Shown: positions 1 to 9,753, counted from the stretch's first letter. The stretch is DNA of 39,141 bases from an uncultured Acidobacteriaceae bacterium (GCA_903911925.1 CAIWFH010000108.1:1-39141), one strand, 5' to 3'. Made by a program: numbers and translations. Notes: generated by a model from the sequence alone, not told the origin.

Positions 1-547
1 GATGCCGCGCAAAACCCTCCGCCATGCGGCAACAGTCTTCCGCACTCAACCGCGCCACCGGCACCAGGAACTTCATCGCTACATGCGCCGTGATCGCGCC
101 GCTGCGCACCTGCTGCTGCACCGGCGCCGGCAGCAACTCGACTAGCCCCATCCGGCGCGATACCCAGCTCACGCTGCGATCGAATCGCCGTGCCAACTCT
201 TCCTGGTCATAGCCGAAGCGCTCAGACATCTCTGCCAGCAACCAGCCCTCTTCCAGGGCTGTTGCCTGCTCGCCGGCGCGCATCGAGCGGTCCAGAAAAA
301 GGGCATCGGCTTCGCTCAGCGACCAGACCACCGCTTCGACCGTGTCACGGCCCAGTTGCTCCAGAGCCCTGATCCGCCGGTAGCCGTCGATGAGCAGATA
401 GCGCTCGGGCCGATCCGTGGCGATGACGATGACCGGCGTCTGCTGCCCACTGGCCGCCAGCGATGCCAGCAGCCGCTGCTGGCGTTCCGGCCGGTGCGCG
501 CGTAGGTGCTCCAGACGCCGCTCAAGTTGATGAAATTCCAGTTGCAT
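1..547 (-). CDS. ParB-like nuclease-domain protein, 3' end outside window
   Basis: The minus strand from ATG 547 stays open to the window edge, so the C-terminus is missing. The visible part (about 182 residues) has the ParB N-terminal fold, with a run like TPVIVIATDRPERYLLIDGYRR around residues 38-58. A KorB-type helix-turn-helix follows (RFGYDQEELARRF, then SVSWVSRRMGLVELLP). ParB proteins of this shape bind DNA at specific sites. Many short ones travel with transposons rather than acting in chromosome partition. The upstream zinc-ribbon gene overlaps it by 26 bp, so the two are probably co-translated. A mobile-element role is inferred from this pairing; the rest of the element is not in the window. 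Confidence 0.8.
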   Translation of the reverse strand, partial: MQLEFHQLERRLEHLRAHRPERQQRLLASLAASGQQTPVIVIATDRPERYLLIDGYRRIRALEQLGRDTVEAVVWSLSEADALFLDRSMRAGEQATALEEGWLLAEMSERFGYDQEELARRFDRSVSWVSRRMGLVELLPAPVQQQVRSGAITAHVAMKFLVPVARLSAEDCCRMAEGFARH

Positions 548-1088
548 CGCTTTCGGCCTCGACGCCGCTACCCGGTAAATATGCATCAGGCGGAATCGGG
601 GATTGCGCGCCGGGAAGCCGAAGTTGCTCCGTAACCGCTGTAATTTCAACGCGATACGCGGCTATCTCGGATTGCGTCTCGCGCAGCAGTAGTCCAGCCA
701 TAATGCCAATAAAATCAGCGCCTTGCGGCCCGAACTCGGATTGCGCGATGTCCCAGGGTAATCGGTTCAATGGAGAGCGAAGACGCAGCGGCGCGGGCGG
801 CCGCGACGAAGTGGGCGGAGACAAGGTGGGCCCCGCTGAGGGCGTGGGCGGAGAAAACCGCCCAGGCTGGGCGGGCGGTGACGGGGGCGGATCAGACACC
901 ATCCGTGCCTGAATCCGGCGCCCGGAAAAGTAGTCCGGATACCGCGCTCGCCACGCCGCCTGCATCTTGCGGCGACGCTGCTGCTGGCAATCCGGGAGTC
1001 CGCAAGTGTGCTGCCGGCTGCCCACTCGATTGTCAGGAAGAAACCAAAGATGACAGATGCAGCAAGGACGCTTCCGGCACGATGACAT
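522..1088 (-). CDS. small zinc-ribbon protein paired with ParB-like gene
   Basis: A 188-residue protein. Its first 40 residues carry spaced cysteines (CCICHLWFLP, then HTCGLPDCQQQRRRKMQ) that look like a treble-clef or zinc-ribbon site. A basic WRARYPDYF segment follows. The middle (about residues 65-105) is proline/serine-rich and probably disordered. The C-terminal 80 residues look helical. The ATG at 1088 has a weak GGGA upstream. The 3' end overlaps the ParB-like gene by 26 bp, which suggests coupled expression. I recognise the CxxC...RRRK...WRARxPDYF pattern as one that recurs beside transposase and ParB genes. The function is unknown and DNA binding is an inference. Confidence 0.65.
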   Translation of the reverse strand: MSSCRKRPCCICHLWFLPDNRVGSRQHTCGLPDCQQQRRRKMQAAWRARYPDYFSGRRIQARMVSDPPPSPPAQPGRFSPPTPSAGPTLSPPTSSRPPAPLRLRSPLNRLPWDIAQSEFGPQGADFIGIMAGLLLRETQSEIAAYRVEITAVTEQLRLPGAQSPIPPDAYLPGSGVEAESDATGISST

Positions 1089-1151
1089 GATCCATCATCC
1101 CGGCGCCCAGCCCTACGGCTACGTGCCGACCTTGGTTACAAGAGGGGTGGA

Positions 1152-1787
1152 TCAGTTTTGCTTAGCAGGCATGGTCTGGTTCTGGAAAGCGCTGAAGGCC
1201 TTCTCCTTGTCATCGAAACTCACCAACGCCTGGACGTACAAAGTGGGCTCCTGAGCGCTAGTTATGATTGCGTCGATTTCGTAGTTCGATGCCACCTTCA
1301 GCATCGTCAATACATCAAAGACCGCTCTGTGGCGGAAGGGGTTGATTATCGAATGCTCAGCCGCCAGGTAGCACAGATTTCGTGTGGTGATGCTGTCAGG
1401 GTACTTGATGTCGTCCATGGTGCAGAGCCACACCTTGTCATCCGGCGCGAAGCCATGCCGCAATACAGCCGCGTCATAGAATCCCTTATCGAAGGCGGCA
1501 TTATGTGCCATCGCGTAGTCGGCGCAGTCAAGGATGTGTCGCAAGTCGCCAAGTACGTCCTTCTCCGGGAGACCGTATTCGGCGACCATCTCATTACTAA
1601 TCCCCGTCAGTTTGGTAATCTCTTCCGGTATCGGCCTCCCCGGGTTGACGAATGTTGACATCACTACTAACGGAGTTTGCGTTTCCCAATCGAACAGTAC
1701 CGCTCCCACCTCAGTAATTCGATCCTCCGCGGCATCCAAACCAGTCGTCTCAAAGTCCACGCCAAGAATTTTTATCCCTGTCCTCAT
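1152..1787 (-). CDS. DnaQ-like DEDDh 3'-5' exonuclease
   Basis: A protein of about 211 residues of the RNase T/DnaQ superfamily. All catalytic motifs are visible: VDFETTGLD near the N-terminus (Exo I, Asp and Glu), HNAAFDKGF in the middle (Exo II Asp), and HRAVFDVL (Exo III His and Asp), which gives the DEDDh class. The family removes nucleotides from 3' ends using two metal ions. I prefer ATG 1787; TTG 1799 in the same frame is possible, and neither has a strong ribosome site. It is the last gene of the leftward operon that begins at 12,240, about 50 bp after the preceding gene. It lacks a polymerase or BRCT domain, so it is a stand-alone nuclease that may trim DNA ends made by the AddAB-like pair. 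Confidence 0.88.
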   Translation of the reverse strand: MRTGIKILGVDFETTGLDAAEDRITEVGAVLFDWETQTPLVVMSTFVNPGRPIPEEITKLTGISNEMVAEYGLPEKDVLGDLRHILDCADYAMAHNAAFDKGFYDAAVLRHGFAPDDKVWLCTMDDIKYPDSITTRNLCYLAAEHSIINPFRHRAVFDVLTMLKVASNYEIDAIITSAQEPTLYVQALVSFDDKEKAFSAFQNQTMPAKQN

Positions 1788-1840
1788 TTCCCGTCGCAAC
1801 GTGTGGACACTTCGGAATCCGCGCGAGCGCGTTACCTACC

Positions 1841-2548
1841 TCATCCCAATAGTTTCCACTTCTCCTCGATGTCGTCCATCACGACTGCCGCCAGGTCGAG
1901 AGCGAAGCGTTCGCCGGATATTCGGTCACGGTTTGTCGCCCCTCCCGGCATCAGGCTCACAACTGCGGTCGAGATATTTCTGTTGAACGTCTCCGACTCC
2001 GTGTCATTGTTCACTAGTTTCCAAGGCAGGATGAACTCGCCTTGTGAGTCTGACGAGACCACAGTCGTCGAGCCGTCCATGAATGTTATCGTCACTTTCA
2101 CTCCGGGATAATCGTCGGTGTGAGAACAATATTGAAAAAGCTCGGGTAGAACCTTGGCGACAAAAGCCGGGTCAGCATAGGAGCTTTTGAACAAGCTCTT
2201 CTGCTTCCGCGTGCCGCCTCGGATTTTCCAATAAGTTGAATCGTATTCCTGTTTCGTTTTTGCGGCTCGAACGATTGCATTGGCATTGTCTTTCAGCCAA
2301 GGCTTGGTTAGGCCTAGATTTGTGAGGGACGGCATGCGGATGACGGCCTCTCGCACTGTGATGAGGAGAAGTTGGACCGCTGGAACTTGCACCTCAGCGC
2401 CATCGACCCGATAGATCCCGTGGTCATTTTGGATGAGCAGTTCCGTATCACATGGTTCCCCGAGTCCTCCCCAGCTGGACTGAATATAGATCTGCCGAAG
2501 GGTTGCATCGGAAGGGTCTTCTTTCAAAACAAATTCGTGATTATTCAT
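1841..2548 (-). CDS. hypothetical protein in AddAB-like operon
   Basis: A 235-residue soluble protein with no signal peptide, no membrane segment and no motif I recognise. The central part has a basic stretch (GGTRKQKSLFKSSYADP). A beta-rich part follows (KVTITFMDGSTTVVSSDSQGE). The C-terminus is helical and ends in a Trp-Lys-rich tail (DDIEEKWKLLG). It lies 92 bp after the AddA-like gene and about 50 bp before the DnaQ-like gene, in the same orientation. It is therefore most simply a member of the same transcript. Codon use fits its neighbours, and no competing ORF on the other strand has family features. Confidence 0.6.
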   Translation of the reverse strand: MNNHEFVLKEDPSDATLRQIYIQSSWGGLGEPCDTELLIQNDHGIYRVDGAEVQVPAVQLLLITVREAVIRMPSLTNLGLTKPWLKDNANAIVRAAKTKQEYDSTYWKIRGGTRKQKSLFKSSYADPAFVAKVLPELFQYCSHTDDYPGVKVTITFMDGSTTVVSSDSQGEFILPWKLVNNDTESETFNRNISTAVVSLMPGGATNRDRISGERFALDLAAVVMDDIEEKWKLLG

Positions 2549-2640
2549 TTGGGCGATTCGGGAGCGGAAGCCGATAGGCTTCTTCAGTGGACGTTACTGC
2601 CCAGACCATGCGCCCCATCTTGTTGGCCATGGCAAATGAC

Positions 2641-5600
2641 CTAAATGGACGCGACAAGCTGCTCAGAAAAATTCTCCTTCTCATTGGTTCCTCTTCCAGC
2701 GACAAATTCAAAACCAGGTTCACCTGAAGGACGTCCGTGCCATACACTTAGTGCGCCACCGGCAACCGGAAGGAATATCCAGCGTTCCAGAACCTTCTTG
2801 CCGGATGCTTTTTCGATTGCTTTTGCATACGCATCGATCTGAGCCACATACTCCTCCGCAAGTTGACCCCAATGCTCCGGTGCCAATTGACTGGATTTGT
2901 GGTCGATCAAGATCCAACCTTCTTCCGTTTGCAGCAGCAAATCAATCTGGCCAATCAATACTTGTCCGGACTCAAGCATGCACTGCACTGCGACTTCCGC
3001 AGCCGGTCTCGCGCCGGGCCAACGGCCTTCGAGCCAGGCGTGAAATGCCTGAACCTGGTTCAACACGGCCGCAGCTGAAAGGTACTCGGATACCTCAAAT
3101 GCTCGCAGGATTACTCCGACCTCGGCTTCGGTGAGAGGAAGTGCCCGATCGGCAAAAGACAGAGCTAGACAGGCATGGATCGCCGTCCCAAGCGCACTCA
3201 TATCGACGCTGGAGGCCACCGAAATGCGTTCACCAATCAGGCATTTTTCGAGGACAGTCGCTAGCCGCTCCTTCGCTAAGGATGGATTGAAAATGAGCGG
3301 TTGTCTTACCTGTTCAGTCTCGGCAGGCATGAACCAATGGAGCGCATCCTCCTGTGTCATTGGAACAGCCTCGGTATCCTCTATCGGATCGAGTGCCCAG
3401 CGATCGGCGCGGATGTTCTCCCCGGATGGCAGAGTGATCGAATCGCATCCCTCAACCGGGAGCAGCCAAGGGGCTTGGACGCAATCGATCCATTCCCCGG
3501 TTGGCTTCCGACACGAGCGAGCCAGAACCAGAAGGTCCCGCGCCCGGGTCGTGCTGACGTAGAGCAGACGCTTCGATTCTTCAATTGCCGATTCATGGAA
3601 GGTCACAGCTATCGGGGTCAAATCGATCTCTTCTCTAACCTCCACCTTCTGCTGCTTCCCGAATGGCCAAGGCCAGTACCGGATAAATCGATCGACCAGC
3701 GGGACCTGAACATCAAAGCCAGTGCTCGACTGAGCTGTAATCGACCAGAGCCGATCTCTGACTGTTGCGGCCAGATCGGTTAGGACAACAACAGGCCATT
3801 CCAGCCCCTTGGCGGCGTGATGCGTCAGGACCTTGACTGCGTCAATTGCGGGCTCGGCTAGCATATCCTCTTCCCGTTCGGTAATTTCACTAAGCCAGAG
3901 GATCAGACCTGAAATTGATGCCGCATGTTGACCAGTCAGACAGAGATCTTCGTATTTGGCGGACAGTTCGATGAGCGCTTCGAGATTCGCCAATCGGGTC
4001 CGGGCCAGATCAGGATCAGGGCTCCAGCGAACCACCTTCTCTGAAAGGTGGCAGGCAGCGATTACAGTTTCCATGGCTTCCCGGGGTGCAAGCACCGGAA
4101 GAGTTGCACGGAGCCGGGCAATGACCTCGAGGACCGGGTGGGAGGGATGGCCGTTGATGGACTGCTCCCGCCAGAGATCGGCATCCGCACCATCCTTTAA
4201 GTAGTCCAAGCGATCTGTTACCCAGGTCTCTGGGTCCAGTCCGTCCGCCAGCGACACGATCTCGGCAGTCGATACGGTATCGCCAGTGTCGTTGAGGCGG
4301 CGAAGACAGGCCAGGGCAAGCGTTGCCTCCGGCGTCGACAAGAGTCCCGGCTGCGCGGTGGCGACTGGAATGCCCAGCGTCGACAACGCTGCCGCCAGTT
4401 TCTTCACTCCTTCGTGGGAGCGGGAGAGGATGGCAATATCCGCGTACCGGATGGGACGGATTGTTTGGGTTCCCTTGTCGTAAATGCTGTACTCGGAGTC
4501 GATGAGCCTGCGAACACCCGCTGCAAGAGCCGAAGCCTCCTGGCCAATGTTCTTGCCGCCAAGAATCCAATTGGCGAGCACCGGTCCAGGCAGGGCATCC
4601 TTGCGCATCGGAGTCAGCTCGACCTCTTCTTTGGGAAGGGAATTCGAAAATGCCTGCGCGAAGACGGCGTTCGTGATCCGCACCAATTCCGGACGCGAGC
4701 GCCAGGACGACGTTAGAACCTCCTTGGCTCCACTCAAATCAGGCAATGCCTTGAGGATGGCCTGCATCAGTTCGGTGTCGCTGCCCCGAAAGCCGTAGAT
4801 CGCCTGCTTGATGTCCCCCACCCAATACACTCGCTTGGCGAACCGAGCGAGCTTCAGAAACAGTGCGAGCTGAATCGGGTTTGTATCCTGGAACTCGTCG
4901 ACCATCAGCAGATCGAGCTCTTCGTTCAGGACAGCAGCAACTTCCTCGTGATCGAGCAAGCTAAGGAGCTGATGTTCCTGATCGGCAAAGTCGAGTGCAC
5001 CCATTTCCTGTTTGATCTGCTGGTAGCTTTTCAGCGCTTTGGCCGCGAGATCGAACATCTGTCGAAGGTAGCTGCGCAGGTCGGCATGCAGGCGACTGTG
5101 TTCGGCCACTCGCCCCGCCAGGCTAACGATCGGTTCGATGGTCGTGCGCAGGCCCGCTTCGGGTGCCGCTTTGGAGATTTTGGCCCAGTCGCTCCAAGCC
5201 TCGGTACCACGTTTCAGGTTGTCTTCGAACGCCCTGATCACCGCGAGGTAGTCGTTGGTATTCTTCTTTCCGCCCGATTTTGCTGCCGACTCGATGACTG
5301 GCAGTGCCGAATGAATGGCGTTCAGGAGATTTTGATCCAAGTCCTCCGCAGCCCACTTTGGAAAATAGCTCAGTAGATCGTCCGCATTCCGTTGCGCAAA
5401 TTCGCCCACCTTTTCGAAAGGAATGCCGTTGCTGCGAATCTGGTTCACCAGCGTCTGCAGATCTTGTTTCCAGTTCTCCTCCAACCCTAATCGACGAGAA
5501 GTGGATTGCAGTTCGGTCATCCCCGGCCCGTCCAGTACGGCATCGATCGCCTTGCCCAAAATCACACCGGCCTGGACCTCTTCGAGCACCTGCTGATCGG

Positions 5601-5904
5601 TTGAGATCCCGGCCTCGAACGCGAAACGGGCAATGAGCTGGCCGCAAATGCTGTTCACGGTCCCGATCCGAGCCTGTCCCATGGCGTTGGCAAGCTGGAA
5701 GCTGCCCTGGTTCAGCAGATGCTCGCGCACCCGTTCCCGCAATTCGGTGGCGGCTTTTTTCGTAAAGGTGGTGGCTATTACGCCCGAGGGTCGCACATCG
5801 CCAGCCGTCATTTCCTGGTGCAGAAGTTCGGTCAGCCGATGGGTCTTACCGCTCCCCGCGCCTGCGCTGATGAATGAGATTTTTGCGTTCGCCGTGAGAT
5901 GCAT
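2641..5904 (-). CDS. AddA-like UvrD-family helicase-nuclease
   Basis: A 1087-residue protein with the complete superfamily 1A helicase motif set: Walker A ISAGAGSGKTHRL at residues 10-22, Ia TTFTKKAATELRERV, motif II MVDEFQDTNP, motif III VGDIKQAIYGFRGSD, motif IV SSWRSRPELV, motif V THHAAKGLEWPVVVLTD and motif VI LLYVSTTRARDLLVL. The C-terminal 200 residues hold a RecB-type PD-(D/E)XK nuclease (IGQIDLLLQ, then WILIDHKSS). This is the AddA/RexA architecture, which unwinds and resects double-strand ends with an AddB partner. The AddB-like gene ends 3 bp upstream. It could be a housekeeping recombination enzyme. Its position in an operon with signalling hydrolases behind a BrxR-type regulator instead suggests an accessory, defence-linked copy. 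Confidence 0.93.
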   Translation of the reverse strand: MHLTANAKISFISAGAGSGKTHRLTELLHQEMTAGDVRPSGVIATTFTKKAATELRERVREHLLNQGSFQLANAMGQARIGTVNSICGQLIARFAFEAGISTDQQVLEEVQAGVILGKAIDAVLDGPGMTELQSTSRRLGLEENWKQDLQTLVNQIRSNGIPFEKVGEFAQRNADDLLSYFPKWAAEDLDQNLLNAIHSALPVIESAAKSGGKKNTNDYLAVIRAFEDNLKRGTEAWSDWAKISKAAPEAGLRTTIEPIVSLAGRVAEHSRLHADLRSYLRQMFDLAAKALKSYQQIKQEMGALDFADQEHQLLSLLDHEEVAAVLNEELDLLMVDEFQDTNPIQLALFLKLARFAKRVYWVGDIKQAIYGFRGSDTELMQAILKALPDLSGAKEVLTSSWRSRPELVRITNAVFAQAFSNSLPKEEVELTPMRKDALPGPVLANWILGGKNIGQEASALAAGVRRLIDSEYSIYDKGTQTIRPIRYADIAILSRSHEGVKKLAAALSTLGIPVATAQPGLLSTPEATLALACLRRLNDTGDTVSTAEIVSLADGLDPETWVTDRLDYLKDGADADLWREQSINGHPSHPVLEVIARLRATLPVLAPREAMETVIAACHLSEKVVRWSPDPDLARTRLANLEALIELSAKYEDLCLTGQHAASISGLILWLSEITEREEDMLAEPAIDAVKVLTHHAAKGLEWPVVVLTDLAATVRDRLWSITAQSSTGFDVQVPLVDRFIRYWPWPFGKQQKVEVREEIDLTPIAVTFHESAIEESKRLLYVSTTRARDLLVLARSCRKPTGEWIDCVQAPWLLPVEGCDSITLPSGENIRADRWALDPIEDTEAVPMTQEDALHWFMPAETEQVRQPLIFNPSLAKERLATVLEKCLIGERISVASSVDMSALGTAIHACLALSFADRALPLTEAEVGVILRAFEVSEYLSAAAVLNQVQAFHAWLEGRWPGARPAAEVAVQCMLESGQVLIGQIDLLLQTEEGWILIDHKSSQLAPEHWGQLAEEYVAQIDAYAKAIEKASGKKVLERWIFLPVAGGALSVWHGRPSGEPGFEFVAGRGTNEKENFSEQLVASI

Positions 5905-5906
5905 CT

Positions 5907-8534
5907 TCAGCCCACCAATCCGGCCAGAGCCCAGTAGTCGTTGTACGATTCGTTGAGTGTTTCGGCGTCCATTGCCTCTGGCGGCGGCAAAGACTCGTCG
6001 GTAGGCTGGGTGCGTTCAAGTACGACTTCAAAGCGCCCGGCATGGATTTGCTCGACACGCCAACGCCAGGTTTTCAGGAACCGTTCCCAGAGTTGGGTGG
6101 TGTTCTCTCCGCTCTTAGACTGAACTACCTCGGCGTCCGGAAAAAAGCGTTCATCAGGAGCGAAAAAACGGGCGCGGTCGAGGATGTAGTAGGCGATCGA
6201 TGGCCGCTCTCCTTTTTCCTGCCGCAACAATTCGCCATAGATGGCAAGTTGCAGGTGACAGTTTTTCTTAAGCTTCTCCGAATATTTCTTGATGCCTGAC
6301 CACTTCATGTCGACGATCGCCTGGTCACCCAGGGCGTTCTTCATGACGAGGTCAGCCGAGCCTGCCAACTCTCCGCCTTCAAAATGGCCGAAAACCGCCT
6401 GTTCGGAAACCACCTTGACCGTGCCGGCCCGGTGAAGCTGCTCGCGCAAGGTGCAAATGGACCGATGCAGGCGGAAGCGAAAGTTCTCGAGGTCGGCTCC
6501 CCGGCCCGCAATGCGCAGTGTCGCGCCTTCCTGATCGACGATTTCTGCAAACGAGGTGGCAAACCAGGCGTCGAACTCCGAATCCGGCATGGTGAGCGCA
6601 TCTGGACACATGAAATACCGTTCGACCAGGCCGTGCGCAAGATTGCCCAAGATTCGGAAGTCGCCTCCAACACTGACGAGGCGTGAAGGGCGCAAGGCAG
6701 CCGGATAATGAAGAAGCCATTGATAGGGATTGAAGAGCAGCAACTCCAGGCTCGAGAATGATTCTTTCTCGCGGAGCGGGACGGAAACCTCTTCCGGAAG
6801 CGTCCACCAGCGCTTGGCCGCGGGCAGCGGAACCAGAGTCACGGCTGCCATCGCATCTCCACCTGATTTGAGCAGTTCTTCGAGTCGCGTCACCTTCGGC
6901 TTCTCGACGACCGCACCAATCATCTGCCAGAGCGGATGAACCTCCTCGCCAGGCGGGGGTAGCACAAGCACCAGTTGCTCCCTGGCGGTCATGACAGGAC
7001 GCAGCCACTCCTTCGCGACCTGGTCAAGCTGATCGGAAACCTTTGGGAGCGTCACACCAGCCTCTTTCAAGGCGCGAATCTCACTGGATGACCAAGGTTT
7101 GATGCCTGGCAGTGAAGGCATGGCCAATTGCCACCAAATGATTCGCTGGGTGGGCTCAATCACTGCGCCGGGCTCAGTTACAGCCTGCCCGGCACCGACC
7201 TCTGCTGGCCAGAGCCGGTTGTCGGAACCTTTGGCGCTCGCCTGCGCTACCAGCTTCTGAAGTTGGCGCGGGCGAATATTGTCGATTCCCTGCGCCATGA
7301 GGCTTGTCAGAGAGTCGAGACATGCCTTGCACTGCCCGTATCCGGCATGGAAGGCGAAACGCTTAGCGTCATCAGCTTCCCCAAGGCGCAGCCGAAAGAA
7401 TTCGGCAAGCAAGCGGACCCGTTCGATGACTGCATCGATCTTTGCCCCTCCTTCTGCCTTGAATCTGCCATGCTCGATCCACGTCGCAATCTGTTCTCGT
7501 ACCTTTGGCGCTCGCACAGCCCCGTAGTGAGCTTCAATGTCCTCGAGGGTGCGCTGCCAATACTCACCTCCGATCCCTGGCGCGTCCGCAACCTTCTCGG
7601 CAAGCTTTCGGCGGGCATAGCCAGGGATCGGGCACACCGGATGCGTGAGGAACTGCACCAACGCATAGTAGTTGAGGGGATTCCACAGAAGTTCCATCGT
7701 CAGTGGCAAAATCTGCAGAGCTGGCCGAAAGGCACTGGCTTCGTTGAGCCCTTGGCGCGGTTTGTTGGCGGCGGCCAGATACGCATCGAGACGCGTTCCG
7801 TCACCCCCGGAGACAACCAATGTCGAGCGCTCGCCTTCAAGTTGTGAAGCCATCCAGTGCGCTGCCAGGGCAACGGTTTCAGCTTGTACGACGACAACAG
7901 ATCCGTCGTCCTGCCAGGCAAGCTTCGTTGTCGACTGACCGGCACGAGCCTTTTTCAGACCGGCCTGTAAGGCACCAAGGAATCCAGCTCCTGTGCCTTC
8001 AGGTTCAGCAATCTCCACTACCGGAAATTCGGCAAGCACAGCTTGCCAGCGTGCAGGCAGACTGGCAACAGGATCGATCACTTTAACCTGATAGATCTCC
8101 AGTTTGCGGCGCTGCAGTGCTGCTTTGACTGCTTTCAGTCGCTGCCCGACACTCGGCGACACCTCGGTCTTGGCATTCGCTTCAATTTCGGCCAAGTCAC
8201 GGAGTCGCTTCGGCGCACTGTTCGGCATGCCGCCATCCCAGCCAAACAGCGCCCATTGATCTCGCCAGTCAAGCAGGCAAGCAGCTGTCCCCAGTGGGTC
8301 GACCGAGAAGCTCCGATGGTAAAAGCGGTGATCGGTATCGAGCGTTTCCAGGCAATTTCGGTACTGGACAATACGCTCAGCTTGCGATGGATGAAGAGCC
8401 AACAGACCCAGTTGAGTTTCGAGAAAATTCAGCAGTCCCAACGGGCCAACAACCAATTCTCCGAGTGTGTTTCGAGGTTGCAAAGCCCGCTGGCCATCGA
8501 GGTGCCAACCGAAAGTGATGCATCGTTCTGTCAC
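5907..8534 (-). CDS. AddB-like PD-(D/E)XK nuclease, inactive-helicase partner
   Basis: An 875-residue protein immediately upstream of the AddA-like gene (3-bp gap). The C-terminal 250 residues carry a RecB-family nuclease: GSADLVMKN, then AIVDMKWSG (metal-binding Asp and Lys), then a QLAIYGELL QxxxY helix. The N-terminal two thirds show the worn helicase-like fold of AddB proteins, with no intact Walker A (TLVVSGGDGTRLDAYLAAA is the nearest trace). I see no four-cysteine iron-sulphur signature like that of Bacillus AddB. It probably forms a dimeric helicase-nuclease with the next gene, each subunit cutting one strand. This assignment comes from domain order and adjacency. Confidence 0.85.
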   Translation of the reverse strand: MTERCITFGWHLDGQRALQPRNTLGELVVGPLGLLNFLETQLGLLALHPSQAERIVQYRNCLETLDTDHRFYHRSFSVDPLGTAACLLDWRDQWALFGWDGGMPNSAPKRLRDLAEIEANAKTEVSPSVGQRLKAVKAALQRRKLEIYQVKVIDPVASLPARWQAVLAEFPVVEIAEPEGTGAGFLGALQAGLKKARAGQSTTKLAWQDDGSVVVVQAETVALAAHWMASQLEGERSTLVVSGGDGTRLDAYLAAANKPRQGLNEASAFRPALQILPLTMELLWNPLNYYALVQFLTHPVCPIPGYARRKLAEKVADAPGIGGEYWQRTLEDIEAHYGAVRAPKVREQIATWIEHGRFKAEGGAKIDAVIERVRLLAEFFRLRLGEADDAKRFAFHAGYGQCKACLDSLTSLMAQGIDNIRPRQLQKLVAQASAKGSDNRLWPAEVGAGQAVTEPGAVIEPTQRIIWWQLAMPSLPGIKPWSSSEIRALKEAGVTLPKVSDQLDQVAKEWLRPVMTAREQLVLVLPPPGEEVHPLWQMIGAVVEKPKVTRLEELLKSGGDAMAAVTLVPLPAAKRWWTLPEEVSVPLREKESFSSLELLLFNPYQWLLHYPAALRPSRLVSVGGDFRILGNLAHGLVERYFMCPDALTMPDSEFDAWFATSFAEIVDQEGATLRIAGRGADLENFRFRLHRSICTLREQLHRAGTVKVVSEQAVFGHFEGGELAGSADLVMKNALGDQAIVDMKWSGIKKYSEKLKKNCHLQLAIYGELLRQEKGERPSIAYYILDRARFFAPDERFFPDAEVVQSKSGENTTQLWERFLKTWRWRVEQIHAGRFEVVLERTQPTDESLPPPEAMDAETLNESYNDYWALAGLVG

Positions 8535-8583
8535 TTTGTTTTTCCTGTTCTTCCCGTCGGCTCTGGGTCACCTGGATGGCATT

Positions 8584-9753
8584 TCAAGCACCTGGATACC
8601 GTCGAAAGTAGTACTCTTCTTCTGCATTGGTCTCCGAATCATGCGAATCGCCCAGGCACCAAGAACCCGCTGTCGCCAGGTCGTCGGCGATCTCTTCGAT
8701 CACATCGCGCAACTCCAGTGGCGCCAGCCAACGCGCAGGGATTTCAGACAGACCGCGCATCGCCCCCAACAGGTGTCCGGCGATCAGTCCGGTTGAATCG
8801 CTGTCTCCATCATGATTGACTGCCATTATGATACCGCTTTCGAGGTTCGTCGACTTGAGAGCGCAATACACTCCGATGGCCAGGGCCTCTTCGGCAATCC
8901 ATCCCCCTCCAAGTTCCAGGATGGCAACCGATGGCTTGGCGCCGGAGAAACAAAGACTCCGAGCCTTGTCCAACGCCACGAGGGTCTCCTCGTGAAACGG
9001 CCGGGCCTTGAGCAAGGGAGTCGCATGATCGATCGCAGACATCAGGTCGGCGCCGTCGAGCAGATCGAAGATGAGGGCAGACATTACGCCAGCAGCCAGA
9101 GAGCCGGTTGGATGGCCATGCGTCAGCGCAGCAGCCTCACAGCCAAGGTCAAAGGCACGTTGGAAGTTCTCGGATCCGGCATCGGGGTTCGATTGGGTCA
9201 ATGCATGAAAAAGAATTCCAATCGGTGCGATCCTCATTACACCGCCACATCCCTTGCTGTTGTTCCGGGCCGGCGAGCCAACCTCAGAAGTGCTGCGCAG
9301 AGACTCTATGCAGGTATTGCCCGGAGCCCGCCGGGCAAATAGATCTTTCTGTTCGATGAGCCACCCGTCAAGAAGTGAAATTTCGCTCTTCGGTAGACGC
9401 TCTCCCTGGGTATGAAGCCATCGCAGATACGCGTGATGAAGGACGGTTGGCGGATGACACATCCCGCGGATCGTGCCGCGAACGTATGCCCGCAGCACGC
9501 CTTCCGCCGTGAACAGCGTCATCTGGGTATCGTCAGTAATCGCTCCCAGCTTCCCGTAGGCCGGCACCATTTCCGTCAGGCCGCGTGGTCCAAACTTCCG
9601 GAGAATTTCGGCCCGGCTCAGAAACTCAATCGGCGCTCCCAAGGCATCGCCCACGGCTCCTCCCAGAAGGCAGCCCTGATAGCGGTCTCGCGTTGGCTCC
9701 GGCGGAATGCGGCGTTGAAAACCATTGAAACGGTCCAGTTTGGGTTTATTCAT
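8584..9753 (-). CDS. ADP-ribosylglycohydrolase (DraG/ARH family)
   Basis: A 389-residue protein with the full family signature: YQGCLLGGAVGDALGAPIEF near residue 25, TDDTQMTLFTAEG (metal-binding Thr-Asp-Asp), NNSKGCGGVMRIAPIG, LTHGHPTGSLAAG and NHDGDSDSTGLIAGHLLGA (second metal-binding Asp pair). Enzymes of this family remove ADP-ribose from protein or nucleic acid, or hydrolyse related ADP-ribosyl compounds, using two magnesium ions. All visible metal ligands are present, so it should be active. Its 5' end overlaps the upstream phosphatase gene by 8 bp and it lies 49 bp before the AddB-like gene. I see no ADP-ribosyltransferase in the window. The substrate may be foreign, or may be free nucleotide; this is unknown. 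Confidence 0.93.
   Translation of the reverse strand: MNKPKLDRFNGFQRRIPPEPTRDRYQGCLLGGAVGDALGAPIEFLSRAEILRKFGPRGLTEMVPAYGKLGAITDDTQMTLFTAEGVLRAYVRGTIRGMCHPPTVLHHAYLRWLHTQGERLPKSEISLLDGWLIEQKDLFARRAPGNTCIESLRSTSEVGSPARNNSKGCGGVMRIAPIGILFHALTQSNPDAGSENFQRAFDLGCEAAALTHGHPTGSLAAGVMSALIFDLLDGADLMSAIDHATPLLKARPFHEETLVALDKARSLCFSGAKPSVAILELGGGWIAEEALAIGVYCALKSTNLESGIIMAVNHDGDSDSTGLIAGHLLGAMRGLSEIPARWLAPLELRDVIEEIADDLATAGSWCLGDSHDSETNAEEEYYFRRYPGA

Noticed and set aside
1140..1160. GGTGGATCAGTTTT as a transposon end
   Set aside because: It looks like the end of some IS21-type elements, but no partner repeat or target duplication is visible in the window.
7128..7847. 239-codon plus-strand ORF inside the AddB-like gene
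   Set aside because: It is antisense to the AddB-like protein, which has nuclease motifs; long open antisense frames are expected at this GC content.
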